This document shows, piece by piece, positions 45,260 through 56,353 of a DNA stretch of 64,000 nucleotides. Position 1 is the first letter of the stretch; every line of letters starts with the position of its first letter. The DNA is from Daphnia pulex (lineage: Eukaryota > Arthropoda > Branchiopoda > Diplostraca > Daphniidae), in the NCBI RefSeq assembly GCF_021134715.1, contig NC_060019.1, forward strand, positions 2,418,001-2,482,000, given 5' to 3'. The notes beneath the pieces are model-generated. The model saw only the letters and a program-made list of their open reading frames with translations. It did not search any database and had not been told where the DNA came from. The position numbers and the translations under genes are program-made.

Positions 45260-45520
45260 CTAAACAAAACCCCAAGTCGGTTATTCAACAGGTGGAAACG
45301 CTCTATCTCATCCGCGAAATTCAGTTAAACTTATTTCCTATTTTTTAAGTAAAAAATTATTTTATTTATTTCAATTGATAGAGACCTTGGCTTCGTTCGA
45401 AACAGAGCATCCGCAAGTCTCAAAATTGGAAAAATGATCTTCAAAGGAGCCTGATTTAATTTCCAGACTGAGAAGAAAGCGGCATCAAGCTATGCCCTCA
45501 AATATTTCGGAATAAGAGTA
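45260..45520 (+). pseudogene. Dicer C-terminal remnant: post-RNase III linker and dsRNA-binding domain
   Basis: After an acceptor TTTTCAG at about 45,254 the reading NAKQNPKSVIQQVETLYLIR fits the linker that follows RNase IIIb in Dicer. After a further gap, KMIFKGA (then a stop) and TEKKAASSYALKYFG match the end of a double-stranded RNA-binding domain (KxAAxxYALKYLG pattern). Stops and a missing strand show it is no longer functional. It is continuous with copy B. Confidence 0.55.
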
Positions 45521-46135
45521 GGACTGTATAAAAATAAACTAATGCGTTGTAATATATTATTTTTTTTCCTTTAAAGTCCATGTACCACGGTTACGTCCCT
45601 GCTCCACTCCGCAGAGTTTAAACAATTAGATATACTATTCTACAAGAAATTGCATTCCAATGGTCAACGAGCCGGCAAACAGTTTCTTCCTCGATAAACA
45701 TTGCGACCTGGTTGACGAACTGGGTTGCAAGACGACAAATGGACCCTCAGGAATCCTACGAAACAATTTCAAACTATTTGGCAATCGACATCCAACATAG
45801 TGGACTCGGTAATCAGCTGACCCCTATTGAGAAATTTGGATTCAGAAACGTCGCTCTCATTCCAGCAAAGTAAAACGTTAACTTCACTAAGACAACCAAA
45901 TAGAGGAAACGAATTAAGAACAAAGCAATTTAAGTGGCTGCCTGTTACTAATAGCAAACAAATGTAAAATTAAAAGCAAAAAAATGTGCCACTTTTCATG
46001 CTATCAAAACTATCGCTAAAAAAATGACCGACGACTATTTTTTAATCTTACCTGACAACTTGCGACGACAAAAACATGTGAAATAAACAGCCTCCACCAG
46101 CTGCCGTAACAAACGAGGTAAAAACGGGAATGGTG
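45521..46135. other. Stretch between RNase III copies B and C
   Basis: A block near 45,690-45,870 (QMDPQESYETISNYLAIDIQ) has coding-like composition on the plus strand but is not recognised. The rest shows nothing. Confidence 0.35.
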
Positions 46136-46139
46136 AAAC

Positions 46140-46660
46140 GCATTACATAAGACCCAACAAAGAACACGCCCTGCAAAATGACCCAAATAAGGTTAAAAGT
46201 TTTCAGTAATGATGCCTTAGGAGTCGTTGTTGTTCGACACTGGCTGAACGATTTTTTGAATCACAAGTTTAACATGAGCAAACAACACATCACTAATCAT
46301 GTGCAGAACCAACAAATATGCGGTTTCTTGCTACTTTGTTATATTACCCTAATTAAAACTAATAATTTGTCAATTCCTTTTTTTTGCAATTGGATTTTGA
46401 ACCAACTGGGAATCGTAACGAGCAATTGTCCGTTAGGATCAAAATCCCTAAAGACCAAGAGAACGTTTTTTAGGCTTTAGCTGGCGCAGTTTTTGTTGAC
46501 AGCGGATACGCTGTTGATATGCGTTACGACACTGCTATGGAAAGTTTTTTCACATTTTCTAAAGCACGGCTTGGGTCAACAAAAATGTGTAAACTACTTA
46601 TTTTTAACCTTGAATATAAGAATCATGTTTAAGAAGCAATTATGTTAAGACATTATCTAT
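46140..46660 (+). pseudogene. Dicer-derived RNase III gene, copy C (partial)
   Basis: Starts within the second exon: DPTKNTPCKMTQIRLKVFSN, then VVVRHWLNDFLNHKF. The next block reads ALAGAVFVDSGYAVDMRYD with a stop just before ALAG, and FFTFSKARLGSTKMCK. The first exon with MGQLASKR and LEYLGD is absent. The tail (LEYKNH near 46,610) resembles the unit downstream of copy A. The sequence passes into a degenerate SANT repeat at about 46,670. Confidence 0.65.
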
Positions 46661-47017
46661 CAGATTATTATTTAAATTTCGTTGGTGGTCAGAATTAAAC
46701 TTAGTTTCACCATTGAATGTTTTTCTATACAGCTCAAGAACTTTGTTTCGAAGGTGGAGGAAGGGATTTGGAAAGAGAGAGTGAGGTTGGAGCTCTGAAG
46801 CAAGGCTGGGGACCATTTTGGAAAACAGTGGTTTCGACGGGGATTTTTCGAATTTGGCAGAAAAATTGCCGAACCAAAGTCTTGACAGTCTACATCTCAT
46901 GACCCAATATGAAGCAAAAGAGAAAAAAAAATGGGGAAGAAACTTTGAACACCTTAATCGAAAAACTGCGCAGGATGGAAGTTAACCTCTTAAAAATATG
47001 CCATTGAATTTTCAACT

Positions 47018-47224
47018 TCAATCCTTGATGTAAAGACAAGTTAATGTTAATTTTTTTGTCTTCTGTGTTTTAATAAATTTAACCATACGACGAGACTGAC
47101 CAACGGCAAGCGCTGTTGCGGCCAGAATGGTGAAAAAGAGGAAAAATTCTTTAGGCCTCAAATTAGGGGTAGGGTGAAATAAAACAATAGAAAAGGGCGC
47201 GGGGGAGGGGTGATCATGCGCCAC
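47018..47224 (-). other. Conserved small ORF in repeat copy B (68 codons)
   Basis: The same frame as at 35,052-35,279, beginning MAHDHPSPAPF (His for Leu at residue 3) with the same hydrophobic segment. No family recognised. Confidence 0.3.
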
Positions 47225-48057
47225 CTAGAACATGTAAACTGTGAAGGGAGGGGACAAAACAAATTTCTACTTGTCTTGACTTCCGGAGAGACAAAATGAA
47301 AAAATAAACAAATAACGATAGGGCGCCAAATTCAAAGTCACGACTCCGTGGTGAACAATATGAAATATCATGGGCTATTATCAGCATAAAAATTGTATTT
47401 GCTTAAAATCAACATAGTGCTTGTAAACTGAACCCTTAGAAATAATAAAGACCCTTGGGCACCTTCGGGATTTAAAGTTAGTTTAAGTTTAGTTTATAAA
47501 ATCATTATAAAGTGTAGGATCAGTCTAGTCTAGTTACTACTGTTTACTTAACAAGTGGTGCCATCTATGTCTTAAATGTTAAAATGCTGAAAAAAATTCA
47601 AAATGTCCGATTTTTTACTTTTTAACAACCAATCCACCACTCAAGTGCACCAAATCCATGGACCCCACTTTTTTTTCCCATTCCGCTATGGAACCTAAAA
47701 ATCTGAAATAATTTAGCCATATCCACTTTTTTACTCCGGATTCACCTCTTTTTGCAGAATTTAAATATTCTCTGCCGTTCAGGAGATATTTAATGTTAAA
47801 GTTTGGGTTTTTTTCAAATTTTAACAATTTTGGGGGGTCTTTGGTATCGCTTTATGGGTAAATGCTAACCTTTAAAAAAACAAATTCTCCTAAAAGTTTG
47901 CTCGTCCATCCCTCAATAAGAATCCAAAAGGAATTTACATTCTAGATTAGATTGGCCGAGTTATTCCCAATCTAGTAAAGTGTAATTTTTACAAGTTTCC
48001 CACCCAGCCTAGTCGCCATTTTTTATCACTCTCCCTCGCGTTCCTGGCGGATGACAG

Positions 48058-48174
48058 CCGAAGCTACGCTTTCCTGGCCTTCACTTTAGACCGTGGGACA
48101 TACTGTAGGCCCTTTAATATAGTCTAGTGGCCGGCAATCTGAAGCCCGAGGTGCAGAGAACTCGTATGCTTCGG
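48058..48174 (-). repeat. 117-bp segment, orientation 2 (unit 1 of copy B)
   Basis: Interior is the reverse complement of the segment at 36,112-36,228, with the same CCGAAGC/GCTTCGG borders. Here the inverted border extends to 16 bp, GGATGACAGCCGAAGC, because the right flank is CTGTCATCC. Confidence 0.9.
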
Positions 48175-48600
48175 CTGTCATCCACCAAGCGCACCAAATT
48201 CATTGACCACCCTTTTTTCTCATTCCGCTATGGGACCTAAAAATCTGTAATAATTCGGGCCTATCCGGTTTTCTACTCCGGATTCGCCTGTTTTTGCAGA
48301 ATTTATATATTCCCTGCCGTTCGGGAGATATTTAATGTTAAAGTTTGGGTTTTTTTCAAATTTTAACAATTTTGGGGGGTCTTTGGTATCGCTTTATGGG
48401 TAAATGCTAACCTTTAAAAAAAACAAATTCTCCTAAAAGTTTGCTCGTCCATCCCTCAATAAGAATCCAAAAGGAATTTACATTCTAGATTAGATTGGCC
48501 GAGTTATTCCCAATCTAGTAAAGTGTAATTTTTACAAGTTTCCCACCCAGCCTAGTCGCCATTTTTTATCACTCTCCCTCGCGTTCCTGGCGGATGACAG

Positions 48601-48717
48601 CCGAAGCTACGCTTTCCTGGCCTTCACTTTAGACCGGGGGACATACTGTAGGCCCTTTAATATAGTCTAGTGGCCGGCAATTTGAAGCCCGAGGTGCAGA
48701 GAACTCGTATGCTTCGG
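48601..48717 (-). repeat. 117-bp segment, orientation 2 (unit 2 of copy B)
   Basis: Same flipped orientation and same 16-bp inverted borders as unit 1. Confidence 0.9.
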
Positions 48718-49142
48718 CTGTCATCCACCAAGCGCACCAAATTCATTGACCACCCTTTTTTCTCATTCCGCTATGGGACCTAAAAATCTGTAATAATTCG
48801 GGCCTATCCGGTTTTCTACTCCGGATTCGCCTGTTTTTGCAGAATTTATATATTCCCTGCCGTTCGGGAGATATTTAATGTTGAAGTTTGGGTTTTTCAA
48901 ATTTTAACAATTTTGGGGGGTCTTTGGTATCGCTTTTTGGGTAAATGCTAATCTTTAAAAAACAAAAAATTCTTCCAAAAGTTTGCTCCGCCATCCCTTA
49001 ATACCAATCAAAAAGGAATTTACATTCCGGATAAGATTGCCCGAGTTATTCCCAATCTAGTAAAGTGCAATTTTGACCAGTTTCCCACCCAGCCTAGTCG
49101 CCATTTTTAATCACTCTCCCTCGCGTTCCTGGCGGATTACAG

Positions 49143-49259
49143 CCGAAGCATACGAGTTCTCTGCACCTCGGGCTTCATATTGCTGGCTACTAGACTATAT
49201 GAAAGGGCCTAAAGTATGTCCCCCGGTCTAAAGTGAAGGCCAGGACAGCGTAGCTTCGG
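49143..49259 (+). repeat. 117-bp segment, orientation 1 (unit 3 of copy B)
   Basis: Same orientation as copies A and C. The right flank is AAATATAATAATT, as in those copies. Confidence 0.9.
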
Positions 49260-49309
49260 AAATATAATAATTTCAATAACCAATATCCCAACAACAAATA
49301 ACTCCCAAT

Positions 49310-49687
49310 AACTCCAATAACTCTTTGTTTGATTAATCCACACGTAAGGGTAACATTACTAAATTGAGGAACCACTGAGGAACATGGATTGTAAAGCGCG
49401 CAACATACCATTACAATCTTATCAATTATTGCGGAGGTATCATCTTTACATATTGCAAGAGTCGAACGATGAAAAGGACCTTGCAAAATACTGAATCTTT
49501 GTTTGGTTGTACCTATAACTCTCTCTACATGTACTCTTATCCTTGCAAGTCCTCTTGAATCCTCAACTTCTTTGTTTGACAGCTGTGTTTGTTTACCAAG
49601 AAAAGAATGAATCGCAAGAGTTGCATTTTGTAAGGCAACTGCTTCGTGAAAAGTAATTCCACGATCAGCCCATGACCGAATCCCCAT
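49310..49687 (-). pseudogene. ISL2EU/Harbinger-type transposase C-terminal fragment, copy B (frame intact)
   Basis: The open frame reads ADRGITFHEAVALQNATLAI, then EVEDSRGLARIRVHVERVIG, TKQRFSILQGPFHRS and DKIVMVCCALYNPCSSVVPQ. The Glu of HVERVIG is the expected last DDE residue of the DDE_Tnp_4 family. Unlike copies A and C, there is no extra base after RVH. The N-terminal half of the transposase is missing, cut by the DIRS junction at 49,690, so it cannot be active. Confidence 0.8.
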
Positions 49688-49690
49688 TCA

Positions 49691-50263
49691 TTTTTCATCT
49701 TTTTTGACGGAGTCATACTTGGCTGCTGGTGGTTTTTTGTTATAAATGCCCTTCATTAATAATAAAATCTTTGGATGTTGGCCCACTGGGAAGCCTTCAA
49801 CCTTTTCTAGTGTGGCGGACAGGGCGGATCTATACACATTGACCGTACTGTATGATTTCGACCTGGATTGCTCCGCCAAAAAGACCGTTAACACGATCAA
49901 ATCATTACACATGGGATCCGAACCCCTTCCCACACACCAATCTGCCCAAATTCGCCAGGCACTACCGTACGCGCTGGTTGTATTTGATCTGATGGCCTCC
50001 AAGAAAAACTCGACCACTTCTCCCGAAAAACCTTGCTTTCCGTACATCGCCCTGACAATTTCCAGGCGACTAGCCGGAAGCCCGGAACGCTGCATAATGG
50101 GTTCGTCTCCCCTTTGACCGATCTCAGCAGCCCTGGGCTCGGCCTCAAGACCCGAGGGGTGCCGCACGCCATGCTCAACAGCGTTGGGAACCACGGCTGA
50201 GCAGGCCAAAGTAGGCAGATCAATAAAATCGACGCTTCTTCCCTCCGCGCTTTCGATAGGCAA
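49691..50263 (-). pseudogene. DIRS tyrosine recombinase, N-terminal core-binding domain only
   Basis: The open frame includes VRAMYGKQGFSGEVVEFFLE, NTTSAYGSAWRIWADWC, LTVFLAEQ and STVNVYRSALSATL, a SAM-like core-binding domain. The catalytic R-H-R-Y domain is absent because the element is truncated at 49,690. Confidence 0.75.
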
Positions 50264-50299
50264 TCCCGAATGACCGCGAATGGCGGGAACGCATATGCC

Positions 50300-50868
50300 C
50301 CTTTAAGCTCCGCCTAATTCAGAGAAAACGCATTCCATGCCCAGGCTCCGGGCTGCGGGTTCCAGGACACAAATTTTGGTAGCTGCGCGTTCCAGGGATT
50401 CGCAAACAGGTCGATCGAGACCTTTCAAACTCTCCAAAGAGCTTGAAATGTCCTCGTATCCAGTTGCCAGTCGCTCCAATCGATCCTCCCTCTCAACTGT
50501 CTGCGATAACGTTCAAAATTCCCAGTAAATACTGCGCCCTTAATGTAACATTTCGCTCCTCACACCAGCGCGCAACTTGGACGGCCAAACGCGTCAATGA
50601 TTCGGAATGTGTGCCCCCTTTCTTATTGATATACGCAACGGCCGTTGTGTTGTCCAGTCTGAGTTCGACAGTTTAGTTCGTTTCAAATGCGGCGAACGAC
50701 CTGAGCGCATTGAAGGCGCCTAACAACTCCAACTCGTTGATGTGGCGTCCCGCCTCTTCCTGTGACCACGTCATACTCGTGCGGAGACCATTACACTCCG
50801 CCCCCAACCCGAAAGCGACGCGTCGGCGCAAATTGACATGATGGGCTCTGACTCAAACATAGACTGGC
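50300..50868 (-). pseudogene. DIRS RNase H region
   Basis: Blocks in order: ICADASLSGWG (first catalytic Asp), LDNTTAVAYINKKG (Asp after the Glu helix), SESLTRLAVQVARWCEERNV, then DLFAN and GAWAWNAFS near 50,400-50,330. Several stops and frame shifts interrupt it. Confidence 0.7.
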
Positions 50869-50869
50869 C

Positions 50870-52294
50870 TTCACCGGTGGCCAGGTTTTTCGCCCACCAC
50901 TCTTAACTCTTCTTTCGCTAGTCGTGAAAAGACAATTTTTTCCTGCAGGTTCCCTTCATTCGCTCTTGCGCGTTCTATAAAAAGAGCTTGCACCTCTTTG
51001 TAGTGAGCCTGTGCAAACGGCACAGCTGTTGCCGCCCAGGTAAAACTGCCTAACAGACTCGCTAGCTCCCTCAGTGCCACCCTTGATTTTTTTACCAATT
51101 CCGCACTCCTGGTTCCTATTGACTCGACCTTTTTTTCTGGCAAGCGGAACCGCATCAAAACTGAGTCCACCAACATGCCAAAAATTCAATCAATTGGGCC
51201 GGAGTCTCTACAGACTTCTCCGAATTGATCACAAAGCCCAGAATTTGTAACAATTTTTCAATAAAATTTAGTTGCTCTACGATGACCATCCTACACTGAT
51301 TCAGCAGGATGATGTCATAGAGATAAATGATAACCCTAAACCCGAGGCTCCTCAAGAAAGCTACAACTGGTCTTAAAAGCTTAGTGAATGCCCAAGGTGC
51401 AGAGGCCAGGCCGAAGAAATGACAGATAAACTGGAACACTTCCCCTTCCCATATAAACTGAAGGAACTCGTGGAAATCCCGATGGACGGGGACTGTCAAA
51501 TACGCGTCTTTTAGGTCCAGCTTCACCATCCAATCCCCTTTCACGATCAAGTGCCTGAGCGAGGCCAGGTTCTCCATCTTAAAGTGTCTATACACCACAA
51601 ATTGATTGAGACTTTTCAAATTAATTATTGGTCTAAATCCTCCCGACTGTTTCTTTATAATGAACATCTGGCTGACAAACCAGATCGTACTGGCCCTTAC
51701 CGCCGCTCCTTTTTGAATTAACGACCTGACTTCGTCCCGCCCAATGTTCAACTGTTCTTCTCCCATTCGTGCGTTCGACGGAAAATTAAGTATCGTGGGA
51801 GGTGACTCGAACTCAAGTTCCAACCCGTTCCTGACCACATTAAGAATCCAAGGATCGGCTGAAATAAGTCCCCAAGCTCTCAAAAAATGTCTAATTTTTC
51901 CACCAATAATACTTAAAGCTATTGGGGTAGGAGAGCTAGAAAGGGAACATATTAAATCTATTGCGTACCTATTGTCCTCCAACTGTTGGTTGTTATTCCA
52001 CCGGCTAGCCGATCCGGGCCCTTGGCGGCCCTGATCACCTACGCCGTTTCTGGTATCCCGAGAATCTGGTTGCCGAAACTGGGGCGCGTGCCGTTGGTTA
52101 CCGTTGTCATCTCGGATGTTACCGGCTCCGCCACTGCTGTGCTTGGTCTGCCGGCCTCGGTAACTGCTCTGCTGATCGTGGGAAGAGGGTAAGGAGACAC
52201 GCTTTCTGACTGGCAGCTTGCCCTTTCTCTGCCCTCCTACGTCCAGGTCGACCAGCTCTCTGACGAAACGCCCACTTTTCGAAAGCCTCTTCAT
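50870..52294 (-). pseudogene. DIRS reverse transcriptase (with gag C-terminus)
   Basis: The frame 52,294-51,155 starts MKRLSKSGRFVRELVD and has an Arg/Gln/Gly-rich linker. It then has RT blocks SQMFIIKKQSGGFRPIINLK, VKLDLKDAYLTVPVH (catalytic Asp of motif A), FFGLASAPWAFTKLLRP and IIYLYDIILLN. The last should be YLDD; the first Asp is Tyr here, so polymerase activity is lost. A frameshift near 51,160 leads into LVDSVLMRFRLPEKKVESIG and LRELASLLGSFTWAA, the usual region after the DIRS RT thumb. Confidence 0.8.
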
Positions 52295-52377
52295 GGCGGA
52301 GCTCCCAAACAGATCTTTTCCTTCACCGACTTCAAAAATTTAACGGTCTTCTAAAAGCGGAATGATCGCAGGGCCCA

Positions 52378-52872
52378 CTATTTCCAAGATGTTCCGACGG
52401 CGCAACTACTCTTTGAAGCGTTCTGAGCTTCTATGGAGGAGGCTAGTTGTAACAGGACCTGCCCCACCGCTGGAATCGGTCTCTCCTGAGCCACTCCGTC
52501 TGCTGCTGCCACTCCGTCTGCTGCTGCCACTCCGTTTGCTGCTGCCACGGCACCCGCCGGAGCTTCCATTCCGTCTGCATCACCATCTCTTCCTTGGGCT
52601 GGGACTTCTTCACCGGCTCCACCCAAAGCTGCACGAATAAGATTTGACAGTGCTACTGAGGCTGCGGAAGCATTCCCTGAACCACTCGCCTTCGGATTGC
52701 TGGGATTTTTTTGGATACGATCGGGGGACGTGTCCCTTTTACTGTCCTTCTTCCTACGTGATGCAACGTACGAGTCGGTGGACGAGGCGTCCTAAGTGTC
52801 TGTCGAAGACGAAGAAGTTGAAGATTCACTAGAACTAGTAGCTTCCGATTCCCTACGCCTTTTATTCCCCAT
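52378..52872 (-). pseudogene. DIRS gag-like N-terminal region
   Basis: Starts at MGNKRRRESEATSSSESSTS (ATG at 52,872), with one in-frame stop after STDT. It is Ser-rich then Ala/Gly-rich, with a three-fold 18-bp repeat (AAADGV, plus strand CACTCCGTCTGCTGCTGC). It ends at a stop near 52,378, and a frame change separates it from the next block. Confidence 0.55.
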
Positions 52873-52879
52873 CTTGCAA

Positions 52880-53165
52880 TCGAACTTTCACAAAATAATT
52901 GACTGGTAAAGAACTACCGAAAACTGCGACTGCTCCCCGTCAACAGCTAGAATGGTCTGAGGAGGCGACGGCTGGTTACTCCCCCTTTTTTCCTACCCCC
53001 CTTTAAAAAAAGCTGTTAATACATCGGTCAACACAAGTTCAAATCGATTAGTAAATCGATATGTACAATTTATTCCTCATGATTAGTGTGAATTAATGAA
53101 TAATAACTCTTGACAATTATAGCAACTAACAACATTAAGGATTGGTGTTAACTGCTGTGATGACC
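52880..53165. other. Boundary between DIRS element and LRR gene
   Basis: Includes a C-run (CCCCCTTTTTTCCTACCCCCC near 52,980-53,000) and AT-rich DNA. No exon was recognised here, so upstream exons of the LRR gene may be missing. Confidence 0.4.
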
Positions 53166-53174
53166 ATATAAATG

Positions 53175-54373
53175 TGAAAGAAGCGAGAGTACCAATTTCC
53201 AACTGTGTAAAATTATTGGAAGACGATATTTTTTTACCATGTTGCAGCTATTTGAACACTTGCAAGTTCTTGATTTGTCTAACACAATATATGGTGCTAG
53301 TTGCATGCTCAGTCTTGGAGCAACTCGTAAACCTATACTAAGGTAGACTGTAACCAAAAAAATTAATTACCTTATTTACAGCCCGCACTTAAATTTTTAT
53401 GTTTTAAAATATTTTTGTCTTAGGGAGTTACTAGTTAAATTGTGCCCCAATGTAACGGATACCGTAATGCTAGAGTTTTGCATCGGACAAAGGTCCCTTT
53501 ACAAATTATCCTTTGAGAGAACAGCAGTGACTTCTGTCGGAATTAAATATGCCATCGAACATTTAACGGAACTGAAAGAGATAGAATTTGACAAAGAGAA
53601 AAATATCCTCAAAATCTTCCGTGACATTCACAATGAATTCAGAGAATTGAAAAAATATTCGTTGGCCAAGTTGTCTATTCCACGAAACGTTCCTTACGAA
53701 AAAGGCAGCATTTCGTTGATGGTTTCCATGTGTCCGGCCCTCGTCAAACTTGTCATGTACACGATTAAAGGAATTACGGATGTAGAGTTATTAGGTGAGG
53801 AAATCTGAATTAATGGTACGTTTTCAAGTGTGTCAAGAACCTAAATGCAGTTTTATTACAGGTTTTCGTGAACTTAAACAAATCAAAAGTCTCACATTTC
53901 TTCCTCATATTGATTTGACGTTCCCTTTTCACGGAGGTGCCCTTCCTATTCTTCGAGTCCATGGCTATAGATTAGAATGCTTACATATACTGCCTCCGGT
54001 TCCGAGCGGAAAAGTTCACTTAATCATCGATTGCTGCCAAAATATTCAGGAACTGTTCCTTTGTATTGATGATAGGCCTAGTGACATTGCAGAGCAAGAA
54101 GTAGACCAGTCTTCTTTTTATCCCCCGAAGGAAGATCTTAGGTCCCATGAGGCAGCTCCGTTACGGATGTTGAAAACCCTACAACTGGATTCTAGTTACT
54201 ATTCGCCATTCGCTATTTCTCCCGAAATTTTGGTATTTCTCTTGTCTTCCCCTGCTCTTACGAAAATTACCTTTAGGAATTGCCCCACTCTTACTGACCA
54301 GTTAATTGAGAAAGCTTGCGCTAGGAAACACCTTCAAATATTTGACGAAGCTAGAGTTTTTCAATTGTCGTAG
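53175..54373 (+). CDS. Leucine-rich repeat protein, 3' three exons
   Basis: Exon a (to 53,341) reads LFEHLQVLDLSNTIYGAS, and its donor joins exon b (53,425-53,794) in phase to give ELLVKLCPNVTDTVML. Exon b continues ITELKEIEF-type repeats (HLTELKEIEFDKEKN) to VELLG at a GTGAGG donor. Exon c (53,862-54,373) begins FRELKQIKSLTFLPHIDL and ends TFRNCPTLTDQLIEKACARK then DEARVFQLS and a stop. Repeats like LxxLxxLxLxxC and CPxLTD resemble the LRR half of F-box/LRR proteins, but no F-box is visible because the 5' end is missing. All three joints keep phase and no stops occur, so this part could be expressed. The DIRS element lies about 300 bp upstream and may have displaced the 5' exons. Confidence 0.7.
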
Positions 54374-55674
54374 TGTTAACCAGAAAAGCATCGATTTCTT
54401 TATGAATGAAATAAATCCCTTGTCAAAATTATTTTGAAAAAATGTGGTGATCTGGACATTTTGCGATTGAGAGGTTTATTAAAAGGTATTGGAAGATATT
54501 GGAAGATAAAAATGATTGCGTTATAATTGAGATTGATTTCAACAAAACTGCGATCTCAAATTTACCAAGCTCCCTTCTTTTCCATTTTAGTTTCAAGCAC
54601 TCATTTCCTCTGTTTTATTCTGCCACCACACAATTCTCGCCACCACACGGAATAATTACTGTTGTATTTGTTTTACTTTCATTGATGTATTAACCAAGTC
54701 AAATATGAATTTTTGAATAATTCAATAATACTTCTCTTTTTTATGTTTTCATTTAAAAATTACCATTCAACAGTTTTTTTTTATTTTTAAAATTCTGCTA
54801 CATTCAGATCATCTCGGAATCTTTTTTATTGAGGACATGATTTTCATTATAACTCTCTAAAGTTGGCTTAAATTTCCGTTGTACTTTGGGTAAACCAAAT
54901 TTATCTTCCTTTTAAAAACTGATGTAGGAAATAATGGTGTCATCCTCGTGAGACTGGTTTTTTGTTGGTGCTCAACTGACGATATTCGCGGTGCTGCTAG
55001 TGTTTCGTTCGTTGCTGGAAAGGTAGTAAAATAATTCAATTATTTTTTATTTGAAATGATCGTTTACTGCTGTGTTGAATAACAACTGTTGAAAATAGCA
55101 TCAGCAGGATTAGTTGGTGAAACGGTTGTTGGCAGATCGGTCGTCATTGGCGTGCAAGTTCCAGGATCATATTTAGCTGTTATCCTTGTGGAGGAGTTGG
55201 AGACTTTAGCATTTCCCATGATATTGCGTGTTTCGATCGATGGTCATTGGAATAGTAAGTTTGGTCGTAGGTTGACTTTCATTATGAAGAAGTAAATATT
55301 TCCATTACTTTTGTAAATTTTTTTTTTTTGCAGTTAAACAGCGTCCAGTTTGATTGGTGAATCCAGTGAAGATGATTCATCTCTTCTTCTTCCTTCGTTT
55401 GCTCGCTCGCTCAGCTCGTGTACACTGACGTAAGTCAGTGGATGGACTGACGATGGACTTCCTTTCCTCCTATCTCTCCTGGTGATTGAACTTTTCTGCG
55501 GGTGGAGCATCTGGAGATGGCTGGCTGTATTTCCCGGGCTACGCAAGGTAGGAAAAATTACTTTTATTTTTCCTTTTTGTTTTTCTACTTGATGGGGTTG
55601 AACATTTGGGCCTACGGTATTTTTGATTATCTTTGCTTATAGTTCATTGTTGAGATGATATGATTGTTTACCTA
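54374..55674. other. Intergenic stretch, nothing firmly recognised
   Basis: AT-rich. An open frame at 55,089-55,295 (ASAGLVGETVVGRSVVIGV) is unconserved within the window and unrecognised. Confidence 0.4.
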
Positions 55675-56353
55675 TTGCCGAACCAAGTTCTTGACAGACT
55701 GCGACATCTCATAAACCACTATTAAGAAAAAAGGGAGAAATCAAACTTGGAAGAAATGTTGAACACCATCATGGACAAAATGCGCGGGATGGAAGTCGAC
55801 CTTTCTGAAGATTTGCCAATGTATTTTCAACTTCAATCGTCATTGGGAACCCACCCAAAACCATATCTAGTCTAAGGGATCGATTATCCATCCATGTACG
55901 CCCACGTAGCATCTTGTATGCGAGAAGAAATACCTAAAAAGCTTCATCCCGCGACATTGCGACAAGGGCCGAATTGTCATAGCCTCCTCCCTTACTTCTA
56001 CAACGTATCCAGTCTGAACCATACGACCAGATTTTTTCTTTCTAGATGTTTTTATATTTGTATATACATTTTTAATTATACTTTTCGATAGAAGTAAGAT
56101 AATAATATAGCATAATAATAGTAAGATCAGATTTTTTGAAAGGAAGAAAGAGTTGAAGGAAAGGCGATCCAAAGTATGGCCTGCTGACGAATCGAAAGCT
56201 GAAGAAACATTATTGTCGGGAGACGTCCGTAAGATTGAAGAATTTTACATGTCCCAACTCCCAAGCGTCATTGATCCCGTTTTATTTGTTTAAATTTGAG
56301 CTGTGACATTGAACCCGTTTTTAGTGGTTTAAATTTAACCTTTGCATTGTTTT

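Larger units (their letters stand above)
47631..49270. repeat. Tandem triplication, unit about 543 bp
   Basis: Unit starts near 47,640, 48,186 and 48,730 with (C)AAG(C/T)GCACCAAAT(T/C)CAT. Units 1 and 2 are almost identical, while unit 3 is closer to copies A and C. Units 1 and 2 end in the 117-bp segment in orientation 2 and unit 3 in orientation 1. Confidence 0.9.
46670..49700. repeat. Composite repeat, copy B (rearranged)
   Basis: 46,670-47,030 is a decayed SANT exon region (GGTGGAGGAAGGGATTTGG). 47,028-47,640 matches 35,080-35,690 of copy A closely. 47,640-49,260 contains a unit of about 543 bp three times, and 49,260-49,690 carries the ISL2EU fragment. Copy B then stops at CATTTTTCATC, where DIRS sequence begins. 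Confidence 0.85.
49691..52875 (-). mobile_element. DIRS-type retrotransposon, truncated
   Basis: On the minus strand the order is a gag-like protein, reverse transcriptase, RNase H, then the N-terminal part of a tyrosine recombinase. This order is specific to DIRS elements, which integrate through a circular intermediate and a recombinase. The 3' end is missing: the recombinase stops after KPPAAKYDSV at the junction with repeat copy B, so the catalytic domain and 3' repeats are absent. No terminal repeats were identified at the 5' side. Confidence 0.88.

Noticed and set aside
49746..50117. Plus-strand 123-codon frame
   Set aside because: Shadow of the DIRS recombinase frame on the minus strand.
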